From an uncultured Prevotella sp. (GTDB lineage Bacteria > Bacteroidota > Bacteroidia > Bacteroidales > Bacteroidaceae), in assembly GCA_902497035.1 (NCBI GenBank), contig CABVDL010000067.1, positions 1-14,495 of the forward strand: 14,495 bases of DNA, read 5' to 3'. A program made the position numbers and the translations under genes. Shown here one piece after another: positions 6,592-14,438 of the stretch. Numbering within the stretch: the first letter of the stretch is position 1; every line of letters starts with the position of its first letter. The notes below the pieces were generated by a model. The model was given only the letters and a program-made list of their open reading frames with translations. It ran no database searches and was not told the DNA's origin.

Positions 6592-7464
6592 ATGAATAAG
6601 AAGATCATTATTCCCCTAATCATAGTCATAGCCCTGCTTATTGCGGGCTTAGCCGTGCTTTATGTCAATCTGCACAAGCAGAAAAAGGAAAATGAGGAAA
6701 TGGAGCAGTTGGCGGCCCTCGACAAGAAGGAGATGGAGAACGAATACCAGCAGTTTGCCAATCAGTACAGCGAGATGAAGACGCAGATCAACAACGACTC
6801 CATCGTCGCCCAGCTGACGGCCGAGCAGGAAAAGACGCAGCGGCTGCTGGCCGAGCTGCGCAATACCAAGAGCTCCGACGCGCGCGAGATAGCACGACTG
6901 AAGAGGGAGCTGGCCACGGTCAGGGCCGTGCTGCGCAGTTATGTCATGGAGATTGACTCCCTCAACCGGCTCAACCAGAACCTCACCGCTGAGAACACCC
7001 GCATCAAAGGTCAGTATGCCGAGGCCAACCGTCAGATTGAGGGCCTGAACACCGAGAAGGCCAACCTCTCGGAGAAGGTGGCCATTGCTGCCCAGCTCGA
7101 TGCCACCGGCATCAGCATGGCACCGTTGGACAAGAAAGGCAAGACGACGAAGAAGCTGAAGAAGGCGAAGTCGTTTGTGGTGAATTTCTCCATTGCCCGC
7201 AACGTGACGGCCCAGAGCGGTATGAAGACGGTTTATGTGCGTGTCACCACACCCACGGGTACCCTGTTAGGCAATGCCGGCAGTTTCAGCTATGAGAACC
7301 GCACGCTGCCCTGCTCGATGAAGAAAACCGTGGAATACGCCGGCAAGGAGACCCCTGTCAGCCTGTACTGCACCATTGACCAGACACTGCAGGGCGGCAC
7401 GTTCAACGTCAGCATCTTTGTTGACGGAAACATGATTGGCAGCAGTAATTTTAGCTTTGAGTAA
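6592..7464 (+). CDS. Membrane-anchored periplasmic coiled-coil protein of unknown function
   Basis: I do not recognise a named family. The 290-residue protein has a short basic N-terminus and one hydrophobic helix at about 5-26, which places the rest in the periplasm. Residues about 30-160 are almost entirely charged and Gln/Leu-rich with a heptad character, giving a long coiled coil. A Lys-rich linker (180-195, DKKGKTTKKLKKAKS) leads to a compact C-terminal beta-rich domain at about 197-290. I chose the ATG at 6592 over the TTG one codon earlier because both give nearly the same protein and ATG is the normal start. It is the first gene after a consensus promoter and lies 11 nt before the tolC-like gene. 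A structural or scaffolding role at the envelope, possibly for the exporter that follows, is plausible but unproven. Confidence 0.8.
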   Translation: MNKKIIIPLIIVIALLIAGLAVLYVNLHKQKKENEEMEQLAALDKKEMENEYQQFANQYSEMKTQINNDSIVAQLTAEQEKTQRLLAELRNTKSSDAREIARLKRELATVRAVLRSYVMEIDSLNRLNQNLTAENTRIKGQYAEANRQIEGLNTEKANLSEKVAIAAQLDATGISMAPLDKKGKTTKKLKKAKSFVVNFSIARNVTAQSGMKTVYVRVTTPTGTLLGNAGSFSYENRTLPCSMKKTVEYAGKETPVSLYCTIDQTLQGGTFNVSIFVDGNMIGSSNFSFE

Positions 7465-7475
7465 ATCTTGATACT

Positions 7476-8996
7476 ATGAGGAATATAATGCTTTGTGTCA
7501 GCCTGTTGCTGGCCTCCACCCTGTCGGTTGATGCACAGCAGACACTGACGCTCGACAGTTGCCGCGCCCTGGCGTTGCGCAACAACAAGCAGGTGAATGT
7601 GGCGCGGCTGAGCAAGGACTTGGCTTACTATAACCGCAAATCGGCCCGGACGCAGTATCTACCAAAGGTTGACGTGCTGGGCGGTTACCAATACACCAGC
7701 CGTGAGATTAGCCTGCTCAGCAAGTCGCAGAAAAACGCACTCAGCAACCTTGGCACGACCGGCACGTCGGCTATCGGGCAAAGCATGACCTCAAACATTT
7801 CCGGCATCATCACCGGCATGGTGCAGCAGGGCCAGCTCACGGCCGAACAGGCCCAACTGTTAGGCGGCCTGCTGCAACAGTTCGGCAACGGCCCCCTCTC
7901 CCAGTCGTTGGCATCGCTTGGCAACAGCATCGGGAAGCAGGTGGTCGACGCTTTCCACACCGACACTCATAACATTTTTGCAGGTACGGTATTGTTGCGC
8001 CAGCCCATTTACATGGGCGGGGCCATCGTGGCTGCCAACAAGATAGCGGACATCTCGGAGACCATGGCCGACAACACCCTCAACCTGAAAAACCAGAGTA
8101 CGCTCTACAACATCGACCAGGCTTACTGGACAGTGGTGTCGTTGCGCCAGAAGCAGAAGCTGGCCTACAGCTACCGCGATCTCGTGAAGAAGCTCGATGA
8201 CGACGTGGCGAAGATGATCAGACAGGGCGTGGCCACACGTTCTGACGGCCTGAAGGTGGCCGTGCGCGTCAATGAGGCCGACATGCAGATTACGCAGGTC
8301 GATGACGGACTGGTGCTGTCTAAGATGTTGCTCTGCCAGCTCTGCGGACTGCCCATGAGCTCCAGCATCACGCTTGCCGACGAGAACAGTGATGCGCTTG
8401 ATACCTCAGCATCGGCAAACGAGAATTTCCAGCCCGGCGAGGACCTCAGCTCGCGCCCGGAGGTGCGGCTGCTGCAGAACGCAGTTGACATCAGCGAGCA
8501 GAACACCAGGCTCGTGCGCGCCGCCTATCTGCCCCACCTGGCCCTCACTGGCGGCTATTCTATCAGCAACCCCAACGTGTTCAACGGCTTCCAGAAGAAG
8601 TTTGGAGGCGTGTGGAATGTGGGAGTGACTGTGCAGATGCCCGTCTGGACCTGGTTCGACAGCAAGTACAAGATACGGGCTGCAAAGGCTGCGACGGGCA
8701 TGGCGCGCATGGAGCTGGCCGACGCGCAGGAGAAGATCAACCTGCAGATTACGCAAAGCCGGTTTAAGCTCAACGAGGCAAGAAAGCGGCTGGCCATGGC
8801 CGAGAAGAACATTGAGAGTGCCGACGAGAACCTGCGTTGTGCCCAGGTGGGCTTCAAGGAGGGCGTCATGGAGACAACCGACGTGATGGCGGCACAGACA
8901 GCCTGGCAGCAGGCCCAGAGCCAGAAGATTGATGCCCAGGTGGAAGTGAAGATGGCCCAGGTGAACCTGAAGAAATCGCTGGGTATCCTTTACTAA
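7476..8996 (+). CDS. TolC-family outer-membrane efflux protein
   Basis: This is the outer-membrane channel of a tripartite exporter. It carries a signal peptide (residues 1-20, cleavage predicted after VDA). The first outer-membrane-efflux-protein repeat begins with LTLDSCRALALRNNKQV, and a second repeat begins near residue 320 after SSRPEVRLLQ. Both repeats hold the long amphipathic helices that build the periplasmic tunnel. A Gly/Ser/Gln/Leu-rich insertion at about 75-165 breaks the first repeat; comparable insertions occur in Bacteroidota TolC proteins. The total of 506 residues is a normal length. There is no lipobox, so it is not an OprM-type lipoprotein. The last six codons and the stop are duplicated directly downstream (see the repeat entry). 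It sits between the coiled-coil gene (11 nt upstream) and the HlyD-like adaptor gene (72 nt downstream). The substrate cannot be predicted. Confidence 0.95.
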   Translation: MRNIMLCVSLLLASTLSVDAQQTLTLDSCRALALRNNKQVNVARLSKDLAYYNRKSARTQYLPKVDVLGGYQYTSREISLLSKSQKNALSNLGTTGTSAIGQSMTSNISGIITGMVQQGQLTAEQAQLLGGLLQQFGNGPLSQSLASLGNSIGKQVVDAFHTDTHNIFAGTVLLRQPIYMGGAIVAANKIADISETMADNTLNLKNQSTLYNIDQAYWTVVSLRQKQKLAYSYRDLVKKLDDDVAKMIRQGVATRSDGLKVAVRVNEADMQITQVDDGLVLSKMLLCQLCGLPMSSSITLADENSDALDTSASANENFQPGEDLSSRPEVRLLQNAVDISEQNTRLVRAAYLPHLALTGGYSISNPNVFNGFQKKFGGVWNVGVTVQMPVWTWFDSKYKIRAAKAATGMARMELADAQEKINLQITQSRFKLNEARKRLAMAEKNIESADENLRCAQVGFKEGVMETTDVMAAQTAWQQAQSQKIDAQVEVKMAQVNLKKSLGILY

Positions 8997-9015
8997 TCGC
9001 TGGGTATCCTTTATT
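8974..9015 (+). repeat. 21-bp tandem duplication across the tolC-like stop codon
   Basis: Two adjacent 21-bp units, 8974-8994 and 8995-9015, match at 20 of 21 positions (C8993 versus T9014). The first unit covers the final codons of the tolC-like gene (SLGILY) and enters its stop. The second repeats the same coding frame and again ends in TAA (9015-9017), so even readthrough of the first stop would add only one more copy of the same C-terminal residues. Confidence 0.95.
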
Positions 9016-9068
9016 AACTGATAGACTAAACAGCTGGCAGCCATAGGCCAACAGCAAAATATACTGTA

Positions 9069-10070
9069 ATGAGTAAGAAATCACAGCATCAGAACATCCT
9101 GCTCGCCGTATTGGGCTTTTCCATTGCCGTGTTCATTGTGGCGATGATAGGCTTCTTCACGTTGGGTAAGACCGACGAGATTATCCAGGGCGAGATTGAA
9201 GTGTCAGAATACCGTGTCAGCTGCAAGCTGCCTGCCCGCGTCGTTGAGCTACGGGTCAAGGAGGGCGACTTCGTTCATGTGGGCGACACGCTGGCCATTC
9301 TGGAAATACCTGAGATAGCAGCCCAGGAGCAGGTGGCCAAGGCTACCCAAAGTGCTACTCAGGCCATCAGCGACCTGACCGACGCCGGTACGCGCCGCGA
9401 GGCCATCCAGAGCGCGCAGCAGCTCTATGAGCAGGCCAAGGCTGCGTCAGACGTGGCCAAGAAGACCTACACCAGGATGCAGAACCTCTATGACGAGGGA
9501 GTCATCAGCGCGCAGAAGCGCGATGAGGCCTCTGCCGCATGGAAAGTGGCGCTGGCACATGAGAGGTCCATGAAGAGCCAGTACGAGCTGGCCCTGAACG
9601 GAGCGCGGGAACAGCAGAAAGTGGCTGCCCGCGAGAATGTGAAAGCTGCCAAGAGTGCGGTCGATGTCGTGAAGTCGGTGTTGCGGGAAACCGTGCAGGT
9701 GTCAACAGTCGAGGGCGAGGTGAGTGACGTCTATCCTAAGGTGGGTGAGCTGGTCGGCATGGGCTCGCCCATCATGAGCATCAATATAATGAGCGACATG
9801 TGGGGCACCTTCAATGTGAGGGAGGACCAGCTCAACGGCCTGAAGATTGGCGACACGTTCACCGCTTTCTCACCGGCCTTCAACAAGACGCTGAGGATGA
9901 AAGTCTATGAGATCAAGGACGAGGGCTCGTACGCCGTATGGAAGGCGACGAAGAGCAACGGACAGTACGACCTCAAGACATTCGAGGTGAAGGCCCGTCC
10001 CGTCAGTAAGTTTGACGGTCTGCGCCCTGGCATGTCACTGATTGTCAAGAAGAAGCAGTTGAAAGATTAA
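9069..10070 (+). CDS. HlyD-family periplasmic adaptor (membrane fusion protein)
   Basis: This protein links an inner-membrane transporter to the TolC-type channel across the periplasm. The 333-residue protein has one N-terminal membrane helix (about 9-31) and the first half of the lipoyl domain at about 40-80 (EIEVSEYRVSCKLPARVVELRVKEGDFVHVGD, seen in two parts). An Ala/Gln/Lys-rich coiled-coil hairpin follows at about 85-205, including LYDEGVISAQKRDEA, a common feature of the hairpin turn. The second lipoyl half is at about 207-238 (VSTVEGEVSDVYPKVGELVGMGSPI), and a beta-barrel extends to the C-terminus. Domain order and length are typical of the YhiI/YbhG/EmrA-like adaptors. The stop lies 9 nt before the ATG of the first permease, so they form one operon. 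The ATG at 9069 gives a normal MSKK start. Confidence 0.95.
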   Translation: MSKKSQHQNILLAVLGFSIAVFIVAMIGFFTLGKTDEIIQGEIEVSEYRVSCKLPARVVELRVKEGDFVHVGDTLAILEIPEIAAQEQVAKATQSATQAISDLTDAGTRREAIQSAQQLYEQAKAASDVAKKTYTRMQNLYDEGVISAQKRDEASAAWKVALAHERSMKSQYELALNGAREQQKVAARENVKAAKSAVDVVKSVLRETVQVSTVEGEVSDVYPKVGELVGMGSPIMSINIMSDMWGTFNVREDQLNGLKIGDTFTAFSPAFNKTLRMKVYEIKDEGSYAVWKATKSNGQYDLKTFEVKARPVSKFDGLRPGMSLIVKKKQLKD

Positions 10071-10079
10071 TTGGCTCGC

Positions 10080-11258
10080 ATGGAGTTTTCTTTGGCCGTG
10101 AAACGCGTCTACCACATCTTTGTACGTGAGTTGTACATCATGTGGCGCAACCCTATCTACGGGTTCTGCTCGTTCGTCTTCCCTTTGATGGTGGCCGTGT
10201 TCTTCACCACCCTCATGCAGGAAGGCGAGCCGACCGACATGCCCGTGGGCGTGGTCGACCAGGACAATACGTCTGCCACACGTGCCATGATCAGGAAGCT
10301 CGATGCCTTCCAAACCACCCATGTCGTTGCCCATTACGCCAACATGAACGATGCGCGCCAGGCCATCCAGCGCAATGAGATCTACGCGTTCCTGCTCATT
10401 CCAAAAGGCACCACCGACGACCTGCTGAGCTCTCACCAGCCTAAAATCTCGTTCTATTACAGCAGTGTGACGATGGTGGCGGGCTCGCTGCTGTTCCGCG
10501 ACTTGAAGACCATCGCCTCACTGGGCTCGGCCAACGTCGGTGCCACGAAGCTCGCAGCCATCGGCAAGACAACGGATGAGATCAGGACCTTTCTCCAGCC
10601 CATCAACATCGACCTTCACATGGTGGGCAATCCCTGGGCCAACTACAATATTTATCTCAGTACGGTCATGGTGCCGGGCGTGCTGATGGTGTTCATTTTC
10701 CTGCTTGTCCCCTACTCCATCGGCACGGAGCTGAAGTTTCACCGCTCGCGCCAGTGGATTAACTCGGCGGGTGGCAACATTCATATTGCCATCATGGGCA
10801 AGGTGCTGCCCCAGACACTCGTCGCCTGCTGCGTGCTGCTGTGCTATGAATTCTACATCTTCTATGGTCTCGACTTCCCCCATCCCGGTGGCGTCCTGCC
10901 CATCTTGCTGGCCGGCATACTGTCGGTGCTGGCCTGCCAGTGCTTTGGCATATTTGTCTTTGGACTGATGCCGTCGCTCAGAATGTCAATGTCAATCTGC
11001 TCGTTGTGGTCGGTGGTAAGTTTCTCTGCCTGCGGCGCCACGTTCCCGCTTTTTGCCATGGACCCGATGATCCAGTCGATGGGACAGCTCTTCCCGCTGC
11101 GCCATTTCTACATGATTTACCAGATGTGCATCTTCAACGGGTATCCGTTGAGCTATGCCTGGTTCAACATTATGGCGCTTGCCATCTTCCTGTTCCTGCC
11201 GATGTTCACCATCCGTCACATCAAGACGGCGATGATCAAATACGAATACATCCCATAA
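10080..11258 (+). CDS. ABC-2 type transporter permease (first of two)
   Basis: This inner-membrane subunit belongs to the YhhJ/YbhS/YbhR class. The first membrane helix is at about 26-47 (YGFCSFVFPLMVAVFFTTL). A large extracytoplasmic domain (about 48-195) contains PVGVVDQD near its start, as usual for the family. At least five further hydrophobic helices span about 200-380. The 392 residues match the family length. I start it at the ATG at 10080; a TTG three codons earlier (10071) is possible but less likely. No nucleotide-binding motifs are present. It is followed after 3 nt by a second, related permease, so the two probably form a heterodimer. The substrate is unknown; E. coli relatives export drugs and other small molecules. 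Confidence 0.92.
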   Translation: MEFSLAVKRVYHIFVRELYIMWRNPIYGFCSFVFPLMVAVFFTTLMQEGEPTDMPVGVVDQDNTSATRAMIRKLDAFQTTHVVAHYANMNDARQAIQRNEIYAFLLIPKGTTDDLLSSHQPKISFYYSSVTMVAGSLLFRDLKTIASLGSANVGATKLAAIGKTTDEIRTFLQPINIDLHMVGNPWANYNIYLSTVMVPGVLMVFIFLLVPYSIGTELKFHRSRQWINSAGGNIHIAIMGKVLPQTLVACCVLLCYEFYIFYGLDFPHPGGVLPILLAGILSVLACQCFGIFVFGLMPSLRMSMSICSLWSVVSFSACGATFPLFAMDPMIQSMGQLFPLRHFYMIYQMCIFNGYPLSYAWFNIMALAIFLFLPMFTIRHIKTAMIKYEYIP

Positions 11259-11261
11259 GCC

Positions 11262-12545
11262 ATGAGGAAAGACAGTCTGTTCTATAGAATAAAGCAGGGC
11301 GTCTGCGACATGTGCTACATCATGGTTGAGGAGACGCGCAACGAGTTCCGCGACGAGGGTGTGCTCATCTTCTGCATTCTCGTGCCGCTGTTTTATCCCC
11401 TGCTGTATTCGTGGATATACAACAACGAGGTGGTGCGCGACGTGCCGGTGGCCGTCGTCGACAAGTCCCACTCGCAGCTCTCGCGCCAGTTCATCCGCAT
11501 GTTCGACGCCGGCTCCGGCACCAAGGTGGCCTATTTCTGCAACTCGCTTGACGAGGCACGCGAGCTGACGGGCAAGCAGCAGGTACATGGCACGCTCTAT
11601 TTCCCCGGCAACTTCGAGACGCGTGTCCGTCGTGGCGAGCAGGCCAATGTGAGCGTTTATTGTGACATGAGCCTCATGCTCACCTATAAGGCCATCTACC
11701 AGACGGCACAGGCCGTGGCCTCGGACATCAATTCCGGGATACAGATCAGCCAGAGCGGCAGTTTCACCAGGCGTGACGAGCAGATAACGGCCAAGCCGCT
11801 TGACTTTGCCGAGGTGCCCATCTTCAACACCACCGAGGGCTATGGCAATGCGCTGCTGCCCGGTGTGCTGATTCTTATTATCCAGCAGACGCTGCTCTTG
11901 GGCATCGGCCTCGCCGCCGGCACGGCACGCGAGAAGAACCGCTTCCAGATGCTCGTGCCGGTGTCGAAACACTACAACGGCATCTTCCGCATTGTGTTTG
12001 GCAAGACGGCGGCCTATTTCATCCTCTACAGCATCATGGCGGCCTACATTACGCTTGTGGTGCCACGGCTGTTCCATTACACTTCTCTGGTCACGGCCAC
12101 GGCGCTCATCGGCCTCATGGTGCCATTCCTGCTGTCGTGCATCTTCTTCGGTCTGACCATGTCGTGCCTGGTACGCTACAGGGAGAATGTGATGCTGCTC
12201 GTCATTTTCACCTCGGTGCCATTGCTCTTCATGTCAGGCATCAGCTGGCCGCAGTCCAACATGCCCTGGTTCTGGGATGCCTTCTCCTGGTTCTTCCCCT
12301 CCACCTTTGGTATCCGCGGCTTCCTGCGCATCTCATCGATGGGCGGCACACTGCAGGATGTGCAGCTTGAGTACCAGGCACTTTGGTTGCAGTCGCTCAT
12401 TTATTTCTTTACGGCCTGCATCGTCTACCGCTATCAGATTATGCTCTCCCACAAACGGGCGTTTGTGAGAATGAAGCAGCGGGAGGAGAGGCGCAGACTG
12501 GCCCAAATCAATGATACCACCAATGATGCTTCCCAAGGCGTTTGA
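11262..12545 (+). CDS. ABC-2 type transporter permease (second of two)
   Basis: This is the paralogue and presumed partner of the preceding permease. The first membrane helix is at about 35-53 (VLIFCILVPLFYPLLYSWI). It is followed by PVAVVDKSHSQLSR, the same family signature as in the first permease (PVGVVDQD), and an extracytoplasmic domain to about residue 200. A cluster of hydrophobic helices then spans about 200-390, including the family-typical FMSGISWP segment near 325-332. The C-terminus (about 397-427) is strongly basic and probably cytoplasmic. No Walker motifs are seen. The start lies 3 nt after the first permease's stop, and the 3' end overlaps the methyltransferase gene. The 427 residues are slightly above average because of the basic tail. 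Confidence 0.92.
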   Translation: MRKDSLFYRIKQGVCDMCYIMVEETRNEFRDEGVLIFCILVPLFYPLLYSWIYNNEVVRDVPVAVVDKSHSQLSRQFIRMFDAGSGTKVAYFCNSLDEARELTGKQQVHGTLYFPGNFETRVRRGEQANVSVYCDMSLMLTYKAIYQTAQAVASDINSGIQISQSGSFTRRDEQITAKPLDFAEVPIFNTTEGYGNALLPGVLILIIQQTLLLGIGLAAGTAREKNRFQMLVPVSKHYNGIFRIVFGKTAAYFILYSIMAAYITLVVPRLFHYTSLVTATALIGLMVPFLLSCIFFGLTMSCLVRYRENVMLLVIFTSVPLLFMSGISWPQSNMPWFWDAFSWFFPSTFGIRGFLRISSMGGTLQDVQLEYQALWLQSLIYFFTACIVYRYQIMLSHKRAFVRMKQREERRRLAQINDTTNDASQGV

Positions 12546-13941
12546 GGACTATACTCGCAAGCTGATGGGTGAGGCGCTCTACGGCCGCTTCCTCAACGGA
12601 CTGGCCATGCCGCCGTCGGTGAGCGTCCGTCTCAATCCGTTCAAGGCGGAGGACTGCCTGGACGGGTCGGCCGGTCAGGTGCTGTCGGCGGCCGGTGCCA
12701 CGCCGGTGAACTGGTGCCGTCTGGGGCGAAACCTGCCCTCACGACCCAATTTCACCCTTGACCCGCTGTTGCATGCAGGACTGTATTATGTGCAGGAATC
12801 CTCATCTATGTTTGTCTGTGAGGCCGTCCGCCAGCTCATCAGCGGGCCGGTGCTGATGCTTGACCTTTGCGCAGCTCCCGGCGGCAAGACCACGGCACTG
12901 CGCTCGGTGCTGCCTCCCGGCTCGGTGCTGGTCAGCAATGAGCCCGTCAAGTTGCGCGCTAGCATTCTCTCGGAGAACGTGCAGAAGTTCGGCCATCCCG
13001 ATGTGGTGGTCACCAACAACTATCCCAAGGACTTCCAGAAGTCCGGCATGCAGTTTGATGCCATTTTGGCCGATGTACCCTGCTCGGGCGAAGGCATGTT
13101 CCGCAAGGATGCCAACGCCATCAGTGAGTGGAGTCCCGAGAATGTGGACCACTGCCGGCGGCTGCAGCGCTCCATCGTCGAGGACATCTGGCCTTGTCTG
13201 CGGCCCGGCGGATGGCTCATCTATTCCACTTGCACGCTCAATGCCCACGAGAATGAGGAGAATGTGGCCTGGATTGCGGAAACGCTTGGGGCTGATGTCA
13301 TGCCACTCGTGACAGATCCTGACTGGCACATCACGGGCGCCCTCTCCGGCAACCTCCCGGTCTGCCGGTTCATCCCGGGCATTACGCCGGGCGAGGGCCT
13401 GTTCATGGCCGTCCTGCGCAAGCATGGCAGCAGTGAGGCGCACGGTTGGCCTTCGGACAACAGTCGTGACAAGGAAGGCGGCAGGCAGCGAAAGCGCAAC
13501 AGGACGCAGACCGCAACAGCCATGAAAGTTCCGTCATGCGACGCCTGGCTCGAAGGTGACTTTGTGGTGGAGGCCGACAAGGATCGCCTGATTGCCATAC
13601 CGAGGGCGTGGAAAACGGTATACGACGCCCTGAAGGCGCGGCTGCATGTGGTGCATGCCGGTGTGGAACTGGGAACGGTCAAAGGCCGGGACCTCATCCC
13701 CGGCACGTCGCTGGCGCTGAGCATCCGGCTCAAGCGCGGAGCCTTTCCCATGGCCGGACTGTCGCAGGCTGAGGCCATCAGCTACCTGAGGCGGGAGGCC
13801 ATACAGCTCGATGCCACCCTGACTAAGGGTTTCACACTGGTGGGCTATGAGGGGCATTCCCTCGGCTTCGTGAAGAATATCGGCAACCGCGCCAACAATC
13901 TATATCCGCAGGAATGGCGCATCAGAACCACGCATCTGTAA
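12523..13941 (+). CDS. RsmF-like rRNA (cytosine-C5) methyltransferase
   Basis: This is a SAM-dependent RNA m5C methyltransferase of the NOL1/NOP2/Sun group, most like RsmF (YebU), which modifies 16S rRNA. The SAM-binding motif I is DLCAAPGGKTT at 114-124. Motif IV is DVPCSGEGMFRKD with Cys187, and motif VI is STCTLN with the catalytic Cys237. The C-terminal part (about 340-472) carries the RsmF-type extension and PUA-like end, including GRDLIPG and a final segment with GFVKNIGNRANNLYPQEWR. Possible starts are ATG at 12511, 12523 and 12526. The last two best fit the family start (MLPKAF), so I use 12523; the overlap with the permease gene is then 23 nt. A poorly conserved Lys/Arg/Gln-rich linker lies at about 305-330. 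The rRNA target is not determined from sequence, so I give no symbol. Confidence 0.92.
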   Translation: MMLPKAFEDYTRKLMGEALYGRFLNGLAMPPSVSVRLNPFKAEDCLDGSAGQVLSAAGATPVNWCRLGRNLPSRPNFTLDPLLHAGLYYVQESSSMFVCEAVRQLISGPVLMLDLCAAPGGKTTALRSVLPPGSVLVSNEPVKLRASILSENVQKFGHPDVVVTNNYPKDFQKSGMQFDAILADVPCSGEGMFRKDANAISEWSPENVDHCRRLQRSIVEDIWPCLRPGGWLIYSTCTLNAHENEENVAWIAETLGADVMPLVTDPDWHITGALSGNLPVCRFIPGITPGEGLFMAVLRKHGSSEAHGWPSDNSRDKEGGRQRKRNRTQTATAMKVPSCDAWLEGDFVVEADKDRLIAIPRAWKTVYDALKARLHVVHAGVELGTVKGRDLIPGTSLALSIRLKRGAFPMAGLSQAEAISYLRREAIQLDATLTKGFTLVGYEGHSLGFVKNIGNRANNLYPQEWRIRTTHL

Positions 13942-13973
13942 TTGCGGCACTTTGCAATAACAACAATTCAGCC

Positions 13974-14438
13974 ATGCGCATCAGCATCATCGCCGCAGTA
14001 GCGGCCAATGGAGTGATAGGCTGCCAGGGCCGTCTGCCCTGGTGTCTGCCCGAAGACCTGGCGCGTTTCAAGTCGCTCACAATGGGCCATACCGTCATCA
14101 TGGGGCGCAGGACTTTCGAGTCGCTGCCCCACGGCGCATTGCCCGGCCGACGGAATATCGTGCTAAGCCGCCAGCCGTTGACGCTGGACGGAGCCGAGGT
14201 ATTCCGCTCGCTTGACCAGGCACTGGCTCAATGCCGAAATGAGGAGGAAATTTTCATCATCGGAGGAGAGACCGTCTATCGTGCGGCCTTGCCCGTGGCC
14301 GGCCGTATGCTTCTGACCCTTGTGGAGCAGTCGCCCGCAGGCGACGCTTTCTTCCCGCCGATAGACCGCCATGAGTGGCAGGAAATAAAAAAGGAGAAAC
14401 ACAGCGGTTTCTCCTTTGTAGAATTGCAGCGCGTCTGA
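13974..14438 (+). CDS. folA: Dihydrofolate reductase
   Basis: This enzyme reduces dihydrofolate to tetrahydrofolate with NADPH and supports thymidylate and purine synthesis; it is the trimethoprim target. The 154 residues have all the standard elements: ISIIAAVAANGVIG at 3-16, the active-site LPWCLPEDLARFK with Trp23 and the catalytic acid Asp28 (equivalent to E. coli Asp27), VIMGRRTFESLP at 41-52, GRRNIVLSR at 58-66, the cofactor-binding IIGGETVYR with Gly97-Gly98, and the C-terminal LTLVEQSPAGDAFFP. I start it at the ATG at 13974 because MRISIIAAVA is the family start. An in-frame ATG at 13914 would add 20 atypical residues and overlap the methyltransferase gene. It lies 32 nt after that gene and probably belongs to the same transcript. 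Its 3' end contains an inverted repeat noted separately. Confidence 0.97.
   Translation: MRISIIAAVAANGVIGCQGRLPWCLPEDLARFKSLTMGHTVIMGRRTFESLPHGALPGRRNIVLSRQPLTLDGAEVFRSLDQALAQCRNEEEIFIIGGETVYRAALPVAGRMLLTLVEQSPAGDAFFPPIDRHEWQEIKKEKHSGFSFVELQRV
14381..14417 (-). terminator. Candidate - strand intrinsic terminator inside the 3' end of folA
   Basis: A perfect 11-bp inverted repeat (AAAGGAGAAAC at 14390-14400 and GTTTCTCCTTT at 14407-14417) has a 6-nt loop. Read on the - strand, the stem runs straight into TTTTTTATTTCC, a classic intrinsic terminator. Read on the + strand, it lacks a T-tract (GTAGAATT follows). It lies 21-48 nt before the folA stop, so it would serve a convergent gene entering from the right. 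Confidence 0.5.

Noticed and set aside
10992..12077. 361-codon antisense open frame across the two permease genes
   Set aside because: The product is His/Glu/Arg-rich without motifs, and it runs through the junction of two real membrane-protein genes.
13943..13973. Possible promoter before folA (GCACTTTGCA near 13947-13956)
   Set aside because: It shares ACTTTGCA with the three good promoters but has GC instead of the conserved TA and no TTTG box at the proper distance, so I do not call it.
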